From: Deltaproteobacteria bacterium
Lineage (GTDB): Bacteria; Desulfobacterota; Desulfomonilia; UBA1062
Assembly (NCBI GenBank): GCA_029547045.1
Contig: JAKPQL010000083.1
Location: 1 to 64,000 of the forward strand
Direction: 5' to 3'
Length of the DNA: 64,000 nt
This document shows positions 34,211 through 43,398 of the stretch, in pieces (within the stretch, counting starts at the first letter, position 1; every line of letters begins with the position of its first letter). The notes beneath the pieces are model-generated. The model was not told where the DNA came from, searched no databases, and was given only the letters and a program-made list of their open reading frames with translations. The translations under genes were made by a program, and so were the position numbers.

Positions 34211-36346
34211 ATGGCACAACCCGGAGACAAGGGACACGGCAGGGGCGAAGGCCCCCGGGAGGGTACGGCGGAATCCGCACGATCCGTGGATTTCATCCGC
34301 GCCATCATCAACGAGGAGCTCTCCATGGGCAAGCACGGCGGCAGGGTACACACCCGCTTCCCACCGGAGCCCAACGGCTACCTCCACATCGGCCACGCCA
34401 AGTCCATCTGCCTGAACTTCGGCATCGCGGCCGACTATAACGGTCTGTGCAACCTGCGGTTCGACGACACCAACCCTTCCAAGGAGGACCAGGAATACAT
34501 CGACTCCATCATGGAGGATGTCAAGTGGTTGGGCTTCGACTGGGAAAACCGCCTCTACTACGCCTCGGACTACTTCGAGCAGACCTACCGCTTCGCCGAG
34601 GAGCTCATCAAAAAGGGCCTGGCATACGTATGCGACCTGAGCGCCGAGGAGGTGCGGCAGTACCGGGGCACCCTCACCGAGGCGGGGAAGGACAGCCCGT
34701 ACCGGAACCGCAGCGTCGAGGAGAACCTCGACCTGTTCCGCCGCATGCGCTCGGGCGAGTTCCCGGACGGTTCCCGGACCCTGCGGGCAAAAATCGACAT
34801 GGCATCGCCCAACCTGAACATGCGGGACCCGGTCATCTACAGGATCCTTCGGTCCACCCACCACCGCACAGGCGACGACTGGTGCATCTACCCCATGTAC
34901 GACTATGCCCACCCCGTCTCCGACTCCCTGGAGGAGATCACCCACTCCATCTGCACCCTTGAGTTCGAAGACCACCGGCCGCTGTACGACTGGTGCCTGG
35001 AGAAGCTCGGCATCTTCCGTTCCCGGCAGATCGAGTTCGCCCGGCTGAACCTCAGCTACACCCTGATGAGCAAGCGCAGGCTCCTGGAGCTCGTGCAGAT
35101 GGGCATCGTGAGCGGATGGGACGACCCGCGCATGCCCACCATCGCAGGGCTCCGCCGCAGGGGCTGCACCCCTGAAGCCATCAGGGCCTTCTGCGACCGC
35201 ATCGGGGTGGCCAAGAAGGACAGCATGGTGGACATGGCCCTCCTGGAGTTCCACATCCGCGAGGACCTGAACGTCCGAACGCCGCGGATCATGGCCGTGC
35301 TGGAGCCCCTCAAGGTAACCATCGAGAACTATCCCGAAGGCCAAACCGAAGAGTTCGACATCCCCTTCCACCCGGATGACCCCTCCATGGGGAGCCGCGC
35401 CGTCCCCTTCGGCAGGACCCTGTACATCGAGCAGGACGATTTCATGGAGAACCCTCCACCGAAGTACTTCCGCCTCGCACCCGGACGCGAGGTCCGCCTG
35501 CGGGGGGCCTACTTCATCACCTGCACGGGCGTGGTCAAAGACCCCCAGACCGGGCTCGTCACGGAGCTCCGCTGCATCTATGACCCGTCCACCAGGGGGG
35601 GGGACGCGCCCGACGGCCGCAAGGTGAAGGGCACCCTGCACTGGGTTTCGGCCGCGCACGCCGTGCCGGCCCAGGTCCGCCTCTACGAGAGGCTCTTCCT
35701 GGTGGAGAACATCGGCTCCGAGTGCGAGCGCACCGGCAGGGACTACAAGGACTTCCTGAACCCGGACTCGCTGCGCACCCTGAATGGCTGCATGCTGGAA
35801 CCCTCCGTGAAGGGAGCGCCACCCCTGAGCCGGTACCAGTTCGAGCGCCAGGGCTACTTCTGCGTGGACAGCGCGGACTCGAAGCCCGACAGCCTGGTGT
35901 TCAACCGCACCGTGACGCTTCGCGACTCGTGGGCGAAGGTTGAGAAGACCGCTCGCGTTACCAGGGAGACGCCGAAGGCTGCATCGAAAAAGTCCCCTGC
36001 AAAGGGGGCACCCGTGCCGGAGATCACCTTCGACGACTTCGCCAGGCTCGACCTCAGGGTGGGAAGGGTCCTCGAAGCGGCACTGGTGGAGGGCGCGGAC
36101 AAACTCGTGAAGCTGCTCGTGGATGTGGGTGAAGACAGGCCCAGGCAGATCCTTGCAGGCATCCGGAGGGCATACCCCGACCCGGCAGCGCTCGTGGGAA
36201 AGCGTGTCGTGGTGGTGGCCAACCTCAAGCCGCGCGCGATGAAGTCCGGCACCTCCGAGGGCATGATCCTGGCGGGGGGCAGCGGAGACGACTGGCGGGT
36301 CTGCACCTTCGACGGCGAGCCCGAGCCGGGTGACAAGGTCTCCTGA
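34211..36346 (+). CDS. glnS: Glutaminyl-tRNA synthetase with fused C-terminal tRNA-binding domain
   Basis: A 711-residue class I synthetase; ordinary GlnRS is about 550. The catalytic core shows [20 protein letters not shown] (HIGH), [14 protein letters not shown] and the KMSKS-loop equivalent [13 protein letters not shown]. The anticodon-binding barrels end near residue 570. After a Lys/Ala/Pro linker ([13 protein letters not shown]), residues about 605-711 form a Trbp111/EMAP II-type OB fold: [42 protein letters not shown] and [20 protein letters not shown]. The add-on probably increases tRNA affinity. Confidence 0.95.
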   Translation: MAQPGDKGHGRGEGPREGTAESARSVDFIRAIINEELSMGKHGGRVHTRFPPEPNGYLHIGHAKSICLNFGIAADYNGLCNLRFDDTNPSKEDQEYIDSIMEDVKWLGFDWENRLYYASDYFEQTYRFAEELIKKGLAYVCDLSAEEVRQYRGTLTEAGKDSPYRNRSVEENLDLFRRMRSGEFPDGSRTLRAKIDMASPNLNMRDPVIYRILRSTHHRTGDDWCIYPMYDYAHPVSDSLEEITHSICTLEFEDHRPLYDWCLEKLGIFRSRQIEFARLNLSYTLMSKRRLLELVQMGIVSGWDDPRMPTIAGLRRRGCTPEAIRAFCDRIGVAKKDSMVDMALLEFHIREDLNVRTPRIMAVLEPLKVTIENYPEGQTEEFDIPFHPDDPSMGSRAVPFGRTLYIEQDDFMENPPPKYFRLAPGREVRLRGAYFITCTGVVKDPQTGLVTELRCIYDPSTRGGDAPDGRKVKGTLHWVSAAHAVPAQVRLYERLFLVENIGSECERTGRDYKDFLNPDSLRTLNGCMLEPSVKGAPPLSRYQFERQGYFCVDSADSKPDSLVFNRTVTLRDSWAKVEKTARVTRETPKAASKKSPAKGAPVPEITFDDFARLDLRVGRVLEAALVEGADKLVKLLVDVGEDRPRQILAGIRRAYPDPAALVGKRVVVVANLKPRAMKSGTSEGMILAGGSGDDWRVCTFDGEPEPGDKVS

Positions 36347-36363
36347 GCGGCACGCCGTTGCGG

Positions 36364-36403
36364 TGAAAATGTTCATCCGGGTCTTGTCCCGGGTGTTTTC
36401 ATC
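36364..36403. terminator. Hairpin after glnS, possible terminator
   Basis: TGAAAA (36364-36369) pairs with TTTTCA (36397-36402) around an inner CCGGG/CCCGG stem with a short loop. The outer TTTTC supplies a small U tract. The hairpin sits 20 bases after the glnS stop and 55 before the next gene. Confidence 0.45.
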
Positions 36404-36457
36404 AGTACTTTAGTATAGGTGGAATGAACTGATGATACCCCACCATGGAGGAAGCCC

Positions 36458-39400
36458 TTGTCCCGAGCCCCTTCATGGGCTGTTCTGCTGGGTTCGGATG
36501 ACATGAAGAAGAGAGAAGGCACAGCCCCTCCGCAGAAGAAACCCGAGAAGGAGACCCCGCGCCAGCGGGTGCTCCTCTCCCAGGTCATCGACTTCCTGCC
36601 CGACCCCACCTTTGCCATCGACCGGGCGGGCAGGGTCACCGTGTGGAACCGGGCCATGGAGGAGATGACCGGGGTGAAGGCCAGGGACATGGTGGGAAAG
36701 GGGGACTACGAGTACGCCGTCCCCTTTTACGGTGAGCGCCGCCCCATCCTCGCGGACCTGGTCCTGCACCCCGACCCGGAGCGGGAAAGGTCCTACTCTT
36801 CCCTGATCCGCCAGGGCGACAGCCTCTATGCCGAGACCATCGGATTGCCTTCCAGGCGGTTTCTCTGGGGAAAGGCGAGCCCCATCCGCGACAGGAGGGG
36901 AACCATCACGGGCGCCATCGAATCGATCCGCGACATCACGGACCACAAGCACATCGAGGAGACCGTCATCAAGAGCGAGGCCAGGTACCGGGACATCTTC
37001 GAGAACGTCTCCGACTACCTCTACCTCCATGACCTCGACGGCGTGTTCATCGAGACGAACTTCGCGAACAAGAAGGAGTCGGGCTTCTCCGAGGAAGAGC
37101 TGAACAGCCTCTCCATCAGGGACCTGCTCCCGGACCGCCACCGGCACCGGTTCCAGAACTACATGAAGAACGTCGTGGACAAGGGGAGAGACGAGGGGTT
37201 CCTCACCATCGTCTTCAAGGACGGGCAGGAACGCGTCCTGGAGTACCGCAACTCGCTCATCACGGACAATCAGGGATGGCCCGTGGCGGTGCGTGGCTCC
37301 GCCCGGGACATCACCGCCAGGCTCAAGGCGCAGAAGGAGCTCAAAAGGGAGCGCGACTTCATCACCACCATCATACAGACCTCTCCCGCCTTCTATGTGG
37401 CGATGGATCCCGCGGGGAGGATCATCCTCATGAACGAGGCCATGCTCGCCTCGCTCAACTACGGTCTCAAGGCCGTCCTCGGACGCGACTTCGTCACCAC
37501 CCTCGTGCACCCCGAAGACCAAGCGTTCATCGCCCGGGGCATCTCCGACATGACCTCGTCAAGCCGATCGACCGTGCTCATGCTCAGGATGATCTCCCGC
37601 GACGGCAGGGACATGCTGGTCCAGTGGCAGTACAAGCCAGTCCACAAAACGGACGGCGGCATCGACTTCATCTTCGGCATGGGCATCGACATCACCGGCC
37701 AGAAACGGGCCGAGGAGCTGGGCCGGATCTCGGAGAAGAAGTTCCAGGCCGCCTTCCATGCCAGCGCCGATCCCATGGCCATCTTCGATCCTCCCACCGG
37801 GAGGATCATCGACGTCAACACCGCTTTTGTCACCTGGTCGGGCTACACCGCGGACGAGGCCATCGGCCGCACCACCATGGACCTGGACATCTGGCAGGAC
37901 CCTTCCGACCGCGACCGGTACATCGGCAGGCTGCGCCTGGGGGAAACCGTGGACAGGGAGGAGGTGCGGCTCAGGAACAGGACCGGGGCCCAATACATAG
38001 TCATCCTGTCCGCTGCCATGGTGGAGGTGGAAGGCAGGTCCTACCTCTTCCTCACGCTCCATGACATCACCGATCTCCGCAATGCCCAGACGAGGCTGGC
38101 CAAGAGTGAGCGGCACTACCGGCTCCTGGCCGAGAATGCCTCGGACGTCATCTGGGTCCTCAACCCGGACCTGACCTACCGGTTCGTGAGCCCGTCCGTG
38201 GAGAACCTGAGGGGGTACACGGTGAAGGAGGTGCTCGGGCAGACCCTCAGAGACGTCCTTACCCCGGAATCGTACCGGAACGCCATGGAGCTCATGCAGC
38301 GGGAACGCCTCCAGGAGGTAAGCGGCCACCGGCACGGCCCCCAGTGGTCCACCACCGCCGAGTTCGAGATGACCCGCAGAGACGGCACCACCGTCTGGAC
38401 CGAGGCGCGGCTGAGCGTGCTGTATGACGACGAGGGAAAGGTTTCGGGCATCCTGGGCATCACCCGGGACATCACCCAGCGAAAACAGGCCGAGACCGCC
38501 CTGAGAGAGCGGCAGCGACAGATGGAGACCCTCATGGGCAACCTGCCCGGCATGGCGTACCGGTGCAGGAACGACGAGAACTGGACCATGGAGTTCGTCA
38601 GCCAGGGGTGCCTCGACATCACCGGATACTCGCCTGAAGACCTCGTGGGGAGCGCCCGGGTGTCCTATGCGGGACTCATCCACCCCGAAGACCGCGACCC
38701 GGTGTGGTCGCAGGTGCAGGAGGCGCTGTCCCGCAGGGAGCATTTCCGCCTCACCTACCGGATCATCCACCGGGACACCGGTGTGCGGTGGGTGTGGGAG
38801 CAGGGCACGGGAGTCCCCGATACGGACGGCAGGGTGGCGTTTCTGGAGGGATTCATCACCGACATCACAGAGCGCAAGCTCGCCGAGGAGGCGCTCAGGA
38901 AAAGCGAGGAGCGCTACCGGCTCCTGGCCGAGAACGTCAGGGACGTGATCTGGGTCCTGGACATGGACCTCCGCTACACTTACATCAGCCCATCGGTGGA
39001 GCGCATGCGAGGATTTACCGTGGAGGAGGCCATGGGAATGCCCCTGGACAAGGTCATGACTCCCGAATTCTACCAGCTCGCACTGACGGTCATCGGGGAG
39101 GAGCTGGAGCGCGAAAGGCATGGCCTCATCCACGACCCCTACTGGTCCCGGACCATCGAAGGGCAGATCTTGCACAAGGACGGGTCCTTCCTCTGGGTGG
39201 AGATAACCGCGACCTTCCTCCGGGATGACGACGGGAACATCACCGGGATCCTGGGCGTCACCCGGGACATCAGCAAGCGCAGGCACGCCGAGGACGTACT
39301 CCAGCAGATCCGCTTCGCGGTGGAACACCTGGGGGAGGAGGCCTTCTGGATCAGCAGGGAGGGACGCTTCATCTATGTGAACGAGGCTTCCTGCAGGGCC

Positions 39401-41206
39401 CTGGGCTGCACCCGCGAGGAACTGCTCTCCATGGGGGTGCAGGACATCGACCCCCTGTTCCAACCGGACCGCTGGCCCGAGCACTGGCAGGAGCTGAAGG
39501 AACGAGGATCTCTGGTCTTCGAGTCCATCCACCGGAGAAAGAACGGCTCCGAGTACCCGGTGGAGATCCAGGCCAACTTCCTGGAGTTCGGCGGCCAGGA
39601 ATTCAACTGGGCCTTTGCCCGGGACATCACGGAGCGCAAACACGCGGACGCCAAGCTCCGCGAGAGCGAGGAGCGGTTCCGGAGGATGGCCGAGGTCAGC
39701 CCGGAGGTCTTCTGGATGACCTCCCCGGACTGGTCCCGGGTCATCTACCTGAGCCCGGCCTTCGAGAAGATCTTCGGCTTTCCGGCTGAGGAGCTCGTCC
39801 AAAACCCGTCGGCATGCCTCGGCCTCATCCACGAGCAGGACAGAGACGCGGTGATCTCATTCTTCAGACGGAGCCAGGGCCCTGACGCGGTGTACGAGTT
39901 TCGCATCGTGCGGCCGGACGGCTCGGTGCGGTGGATCCGCAACAGGCGATCCTCCGTCCTTGACGAGCAGGGAAGGACCATCCTCCTCGTGGGCATCGCC
40001 GAGGACATCACAGAACGGGTGCAGGCAGAGGAGGAGCGCAAGGTATTCGAAGCCCGCCTGGCCAGATCCCAGAAGCTCGAGGCCATCGGGACCCTGGCGG
40101 GCGGCATCGCCCACGACTTCAACAACATCCTGTCCGCGATCATCGGATACTCCGAGCTTGCCCAGGAGGAACTCCCGGCATCCAGCCCGGCCCACGCGAG
40201 CCTTGCAGAGGTCATCCGGGCTGGCGACAGGGCCAAGGACCTGGTGAGGCAGATCCTTACCTTCAGCCGCCAGATGGAGACCGAACGGAAACCGGTCCGT
40301 GTCCAGCTTATCGTGAAGGAGGTCATGAAGCTGCTCCGGTCCTCCATACCGAGGACCATCACGATCAGAGACTCCGTGGATCCGTCTGCAGGACCGGTCT
40401 TTGCTGACCCCACCCAGATCCATCAGGTCATCATGAACCTGTGCACCAATGCCTACCATGCCATGCTCCCCGCTGGCGGCGAGCTCACCATCTCAGTGGA
40501 TTCCGTGTTCCTGGATGCGCATTTCGCCTCCCAGCACCCCGAGCTCAGGGAGGGGGCCTATCTCCGGCTGGCCGTGCAGGACACCGGCACCGGTATGGAC
40601 CCGGAGACCATGAAGCGCATATTCGACCCCTTCTTCACCACCAAGGAAAAGACAAAGGGCACAGGCCTCGGGCTGGCCACGGTGCACGGGATCGTCACGG
40701 ACCTGGGCGGGTCGGTCATGGTGACATCCACCGTGGGTAAGGGGAGCACCTTCGAGGTCTACCTGCCCGTGTCGAAAAAGCAGGAGGACGAGGACGAGGA
40801 ACCCGAGGAAGAACTTGGCAAAGGCAGGGGTCAGACCATCCTCCTGGTGGATGACGAGGAGGCCATCCTCCACTTCACCGGAACCATGCTCGAACAGCTC
40901 GGATACCTGGTCATCAGGACGTCCTCCAGCCTGGAGGCCCTGGGCATGTTCCGATCCAACCCCCAGGGGATCGATCTGGTGATCACCGACCAGACCATGC
41001 CAGGCCTCACCGGCATGGCTCTGGCGTCCGAGATCATCAGGACAAGGCCCGGCATTCCCGTCATCCTCATGACCGGCTACAGCGAGACCGTCTCCCCCGA
41101 GGAAGCCCTTGCCCAGGGCATCGAGGAGTACATCGAGAAACCCTTCACCCGGAGCACCCTGGCCCGATCCGTGCAGCGGTGCCTCAGCGAAAAGAACCGG
41201 CCATGA
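36458..41206 (+). CDS. Soluble hybrid histidine kinase with nine PAS domains and a C-terminal receiver
   Basis: A 1582-residue protein with no membrane segment or signal peptide. Nine PAS-PAC units run in series (residues about 40-1180), each closed by a DIT-like motif (RDITDHKH, RDITARLK, DITGQKRA, HDITDLRN, RDITQRKQ, TDITERKL, RDISKRRH, RDITERKH, EDITERVQ). Then come HisKA (LAGGIAHDFNNILSAIIGYS), the ATPase domain (NLCTNAYHAM, DTGTGMDPET, GTGLGLATVHGI) and a complete receiver (ILLVDDEEA, phospho-Asp in LVITDQTMPG, Lys in IEKPF). TTG at 36458 with GGAGGAAG is the likely start; ATG 36503 is possible. It presumably senses cytoplasmic redox or small ligands. Confidence 0.93.
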   Translation: MSRAPSWAVLLGSDDMKKREGTAPPQKKPEKETPRQRVLLSQVIDFLPDPTFAIDRAGRVTVWNRAMEEMTGVKARDMVGKGDYEYAVPFYGERRPILADLVLHPDPERERSYSSLIRQGDSLYAETIGLPSRRFLWGKASPIRDRRGTITGAIESIRDITDHKHIEETVIKSEARYRDIFENVSDYLYLHDLDGVFIETNFANKKESGFSEEELNSLSIRDLLPDRHRHRFQNYMKNVVDKGRDEGFLTIVFKDGQERVLEYRNSLITDNQGWPVAVRGSARDITARLKAQKELKRERDFITTIIQTSPAFYVAMDPAGRIILMNEAMLASLNYGLKAVLGRDFVTTLVHPEDQAFIARGISDMTSSSRSTVLMLRMISRDGRDMLVQWQYKPVHKTDGGIDFIFGMGIDITGQKRAEELGRISEKKFQAAFHASADPMAIFDPPTGRIIDVNTAFVTWSGYTADEAIGRTTMDLDIWQDPSDRDRYIGRLRLGETVDREEVRLRNRTGAQYIVILSAAMVEVEGRSYLFLTLHDITDLRNAQTRLAKSERHYRLLAENASDVIWVLNPDLTYRFVSPSVENLRGYTVKEVLGQTLRDVLTPESYRNAMELMQRERLQEVSGHRHGPQWSTTAEFEMTRRDGTTVWTEARLSVLYDDEGKVSGILGITRDITQRKQAETALRERQRQMETLMGNLPGMAYRCRNDENWTMEFVSQGCLDITGYSPEDLVGSARVSYAGLIHPEDRDPVWSQVQEALSRREHFRLTYRIIHRDTGVRWVWEQGTGVPDTDGRVAFLEGFITDITERKLAEEALRKSEERYRLLAENVRDVIWVLDMDLRYTYISPSVERMRGFTVEEAMGMPLDKVMTPEFYQLALTVIGEELERERHGLIHDPYWSRTIEGQILHKDGSFLWVEITATFLRDDDGNITGILGVTRDISKRRHAEDVLQQIRFAVEHLGEEAFWISREGRFIYVNEASCRALGCTREELLSMGVQDIDPLFQPDRWPEHWQELKERGSLVFESIHRRKNGSEYPVEIQANFLEFGGQEFNWAFARDITERKHADAKLRESEERFRRMAEVSPEVFWMTSPDWSRVIYLSPAFEKIFGFPAEELVQNPSACLGLIHEQDRDAVISFFRRSQGPDAVYEFRIVRPDGSVRWIRNRRSSVLDEQGRTILLVGIAEDITERVQAEEERKVFEARLARSQKLEAIGTLAGGIAHDFNNILSAIIGYSELAQEELPASSPAHASLAEVIRAGDRAKDLVRQILTFSRQMETERKPVRVQLIVKEVMKLLRSSIPRTITIRDSVDPSAGPVFADPTQIHQVIMNLCTNAYHAMLPAGGELTISVDSVFLDAHFASQHPELREGAYLRLAVQDTGTGMDPETMKRIFDPFFTTKEKTKGTGLGLATVHGIVTDLGGSVMVTSTVGKGSTFEVYLPVSKKQEDEDEEPEEELGKGRGQTILLVDDEEAILHFTGTMLEQLGYLVIRTSSSLEALGMFRSNPQGIDLVITDQTMPGLTGMALASEIIRTRPGIPVILMTGYSETVSPEEALAQGIEEYIEKPFTRSTLARSVQRCLSEKNRP

Positions 41207-41532
41207 GGAACGCGCACACCCTCGTCATCGAAGACGAGGAACGCATCCGGCACACCTTCGGCTCCTTCCTGGCCGGGGAACGACCCGGAGCTGATCCGCG
41301 CCCGGGGAATACCTTCGTGGTGTGCCCTGGAGACACCACGGGCAGGCAGGACCTGTCCCCCGAGACAAGGAGGTTCGAGTCGCCCCCTGATGCCCCTGGG
41401 AAGACGGCCTCCCACGACTGGGAAACGATCCTGCAGGCCCTGCAGAGGAGGGGGCATGAGAAATGGTCTGTGCCGCCGCCGCGGTGGATCAGCCGCCAGA
41501 TTGTGAACCGGAAGATGAGGGAGTACGGATGA
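41203..41532 (+). CDS. Truncated receiver-like protein of unknown function
   Basis: A 109-residue protein starting at an ATGA overlap with the nine-PAS kinase. The first 18 residues (HTLVIEDEERIRHTFGSFL) look like beta-1/alpha-1 of a response-regulator receiver with its acidic residues, but the fold then stops: there is no phosphoacceptor Asp, switch or Lys. The remainder is Pro/Gly-rich, then ends with a basic segment, DWETILQALQRRGHEKWS and WISRQIVNRKMREYG. It may be a decayed response regulator or a short adaptor; translational coupling to the kinase favours that it is made. Confidence 0.55.
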   Translation: MRNAHTLVIEDEERIRHTFGSFLAGERPGADPRPGNTFVVCPGDTTGRQDLSPETRRFESPPDAPGKTASHDWETILQALQRRGHEKWSVPPPRWISRQIVNRKMREYG

Positions 41533-41558
41533 GAGCGCCCTGACAGGCACGTGTACCA

Positions 41559-41598
41559 TGTAACATATCTGTAACAGCGCCACCTGTAACAAGTTACA
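41559..41598. promoter_or_regulatory. TGTAAC repeat array, candidate activator site
   Basis: Direct copies of TGTAAC start at 41559, 41570 and 41585, with an inverted GTTACA at 41593-41598. The last two form TGTAAC-AA-GTTACA. The first two are 11 bases apart, one helical turn. The array is the main feature of the gap before 41758. Confidence 0.5.
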
Positions 41599-41640
41599 GA
41601 TTCCTGCCCCATCTCATGCCTCCAGTCTTGCAGCGATCCT

Positions 41641-41646
41641 TATAAT
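41641..41646 (+). promoter_or_regulatory. Perfect -10 box without a -35, upstream of the CheB-like operon
   Basis: TATAAT at 41641-41646 has no recognisable -35 box at the right distance. With a start near 41653, the TGTAAC/GTTACA palindrome would be centred about 61 bases upstream, the classic position for a class I activator. The leader to 41758 would be about 105 bases and very AT-rich at first. Confidence 0.45.
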
Positions 41647-41757
41647 TAACTGATTTATTTATTTCATTTTTTATGCAATGTACTGGCGCCTGGCCTGGCA
41701 TGCTTTGTGGTACCCAGGGACAGGCGCCAGGGACTCCATGCTCGAGGGAGAGCGTAC

Positions 41758-42180
41758 ATGCAGGACATCAGGACCGTGATCCTTCTCAGGGATGCGCACA
41801 TCGAGACCGTGCTGAACGATGAGTGCGGCCTGGTCCTGCTCGCCTGCATCAGAACCGATGCGGGCTTCCGCTCCACCATGCAGGTCCTGGACACGGTGGC
41901 GGTCTTTTCCGGACCCGGCCTGCTTGTCTGCTGCGCCACCGAAGACCTCCTCCCCTCCCTTGAGCGCCGTTTCGACATACCCGGCACCCCCACCCACCTC
42001 CTGCTGAACCATGGCCGCGTCCTGGACTCGCTCATGGGCAGGACCACGGCGCAAAACCTCATCTCCTTCGTCAGGCCCCACCTTCAGGGGTTCCTGCAGG
42101 CATCAGAAGCCCGAGGAAAACCCGTGCCTGAAGGAAAGGCGCGGGAGGTCCCGAGGGGAAAAAGGATCAAGGCCCCATGA
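41758..42180 (+). CDS. Thioredoxin-fold protein lacking the CxxC motif
   Basis: A 140-residue cytoplasmic protein. The C-terminal half follows the thioredoxin pattern: FDIPGTPTHLLLNHGRVLD supplies the cis-proline loop and beta-4, then LMGRTTAQNLISFVRPHL the last helix. The position of the active-site CxxC is ACIRTDAGF, with one Cys only, so redox activity is unlikely. The tail is basic (VPRGKRIKAP). Start at ATG 41758 with GAGGGAGA. It is the first gene of the set leading to the CheB-like protein, so it may act as a protein-binding adaptor. Confidence 0.65.
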   Translation: MQDIRTVILLRDAHIETVLNDECGLVLLACIRTDAGFRSTMQVLDTVAVFSGPGLLVCCATEDLLPSLERRFDIPGTPTHLLLNHGRVLDSLMGRTTAQNLISFVRPHLQGFLQASEARGKPVPEGKAREVPRGKRIKAP

Positions 42181-42219
42181 TGGGATCCCCTCTCTCCCAT
42201 GCGAAACCGATGGCTCACA

Positions 42220-42257
42220 CCTTCGCCATACCCTCTCCCTCACGCGAAGGAGAGGGT
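42220..42257. repeat. Overlapping inverted repeats before the CheB-like gene
   Basis: CCTTCGC (42220-42226) pairs with GCGAAGG (42244-42250), and ACCCTCTCC (42230-42238) pairs with GGAGAGGGT (42249-42257). The two stems share two bases and cannot both form fully. The CCCTCTCC-GGAGAGGG pattern resembles widespread REP-like intergenic repeats. It lies in the 136-base gap between the thioredoxin-fold gene and 42317. Confidence 0.5.
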
Positions 42258-42316
42258 GTCTTCCGTCGAAGCGGGACGAGCGTGACAGAGACCGGGCCAT
42301 GCCCGGGAGAATCCCC

Positions 42317-43393
42317 ATGAACAGGATAAGGGTGATCATCCTGGACGAGTCCGCCCTGGTGCGGCAGACCCTGAAGGACATCCTCGACGCCGACGAGCGG
42401 ATAGAGGTTGTTGGTACCGCCTCCGAGCCTTCCCTCGCCCTGGCCAGGCTCAGGGACCCTATGGCCGAGGTGATCACCCTGGAGATCCAGATGCCCGGGC
42501 CGGACAGATTCACCCTTTCGTTCAGGAAAGTCTCCCCCCCGGCGGAGGCCACCCTGCAGTCACGCGCCACGGGCGTCCAGCCCCTGGGCAGGGCCCTGGA
42601 ACTCGGCGCCATGGAGGTGATCCACAAGCCTGCCCCGGGCATCAGCGGGATGCTCCGCGAATCGGCCACCCTGCTCTGTGATGCGGTGGTGGCCGCGGCC
42701 CGGGGGCAGAACAGGCGCCTTTCCCTCGACAGGGACCTGATCCAGCCCAAATTCGGCGCAGACGTCATCCTGCCTGCACCGAGACCGGACGGAGCCATGC
42801 CGGTCACGGACAAGGTGGTTGCCATCGGCGCATCCGCAGGCGGCACAGAGGCTCTGAGGATCTTCCTTGAGGCCCTGCCCTGCGACTGCCCGGGCATGGT
42901 CATCGTGCAGCACATGCCCGAGGGCTTCACTGCGGCCTTTGCCAGGCGCCTCGACTCCCTGTGCGCCGTCTCCGTACAGGAAGCCTCCAGCAAAGACCCC
43001 GTGCTGCCGGGCCACGTCCTCATCGCCCCGGGCAACCGCCACCTCCTGCTCAGGCGCAGCGGTTCCCGCTACTTCGTGGAGGTCAGGGGCGGCCCGCTGG
43101 TGTCGCGCCACCGGCCCTCCGTGGACGTGCTCTTCAGGTCCGTGGCCCACTGCGCGGGGATAAACGGCATCGGGATCATCATGACCGGCATGGGAGACGA
43201 CGGGGCCCGTGGTATGCGGGAGATGAAGGAGGCGGGCGCATTCACACTGGCCCAGGACGAACAGTCCTGCGTGGTCTTCGGCATGCCCCAGGAGGCCATC
43301 AAGGCCGGCGGCGTGGACAGGGTGCTCCCTTTGGAGGCCCTGGCCCCCGAGGTCATGCGGCTGTCCCTGCTCGCACGGAAGAAGATGGAGTGA
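42317..43393 (+). CDS. CheB-like protein-glutamate methylesterase with altered receiver
   Basis: A 358-residue protein of CheB architecture. The receiver (residues 1-125) aligns well with CheB (IRVIILDESALVRQTLKDIL, LGRALELGAMEVIHKP) but has Glu56 where CheB has the phosphorylated Asp (VITLEIQMPG), and LDE instead of VDD; the beta-4 switch region is also degraded. Lys104 is kept. The methylesterase domain is complete: Ser173 in GASAGGTEAL, His199 in VQHMPEGFT and Asp295 in MTGMGDDGARGM. The start ATG 42317 follows GGGAGA. It probably demethylates or deamidates a receptor independently of phosphorylation. Confidence 0.88.
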   Translation: MNRIRVIILDESALVRQTLKDILDADERIEVVGTASEPSLALARLRDPMAEVITLEIQMPGPDRFTLSFRKVSPPAEATLQSRATGVQPLGRALELGAMEVIHKPAPGISGMLRESATLLCDAVVAAARGQNRRLSLDRDLIQPKFGADVILPAPRPDGAMPVTDKVVAIGASAGGTEALRIFLEALPCDCPGMVIVQHMPEGFTAAFARRLDSLCAVSVQEASSKDPVLPGHVLIAPGNRHLLLRRSGSRYFVEVRGGPLVSRHRPSVDVLFRSVAHCAGINGIGIIMTGMGDDGARGMREMKEAGAFTLAQDEQSCVVFGMPQEAIKAGGVDRVLPLEALAPEVMRLSLLARKKME

Positions 43394-43398
43394 CGACC

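Noticed and set aside
37559-39832. A 757-residue minus-strand frame across the nine-PAS kinase
   Set aside because: Antisense of repetitive PAS coding sequence; no domain or ribosome site.
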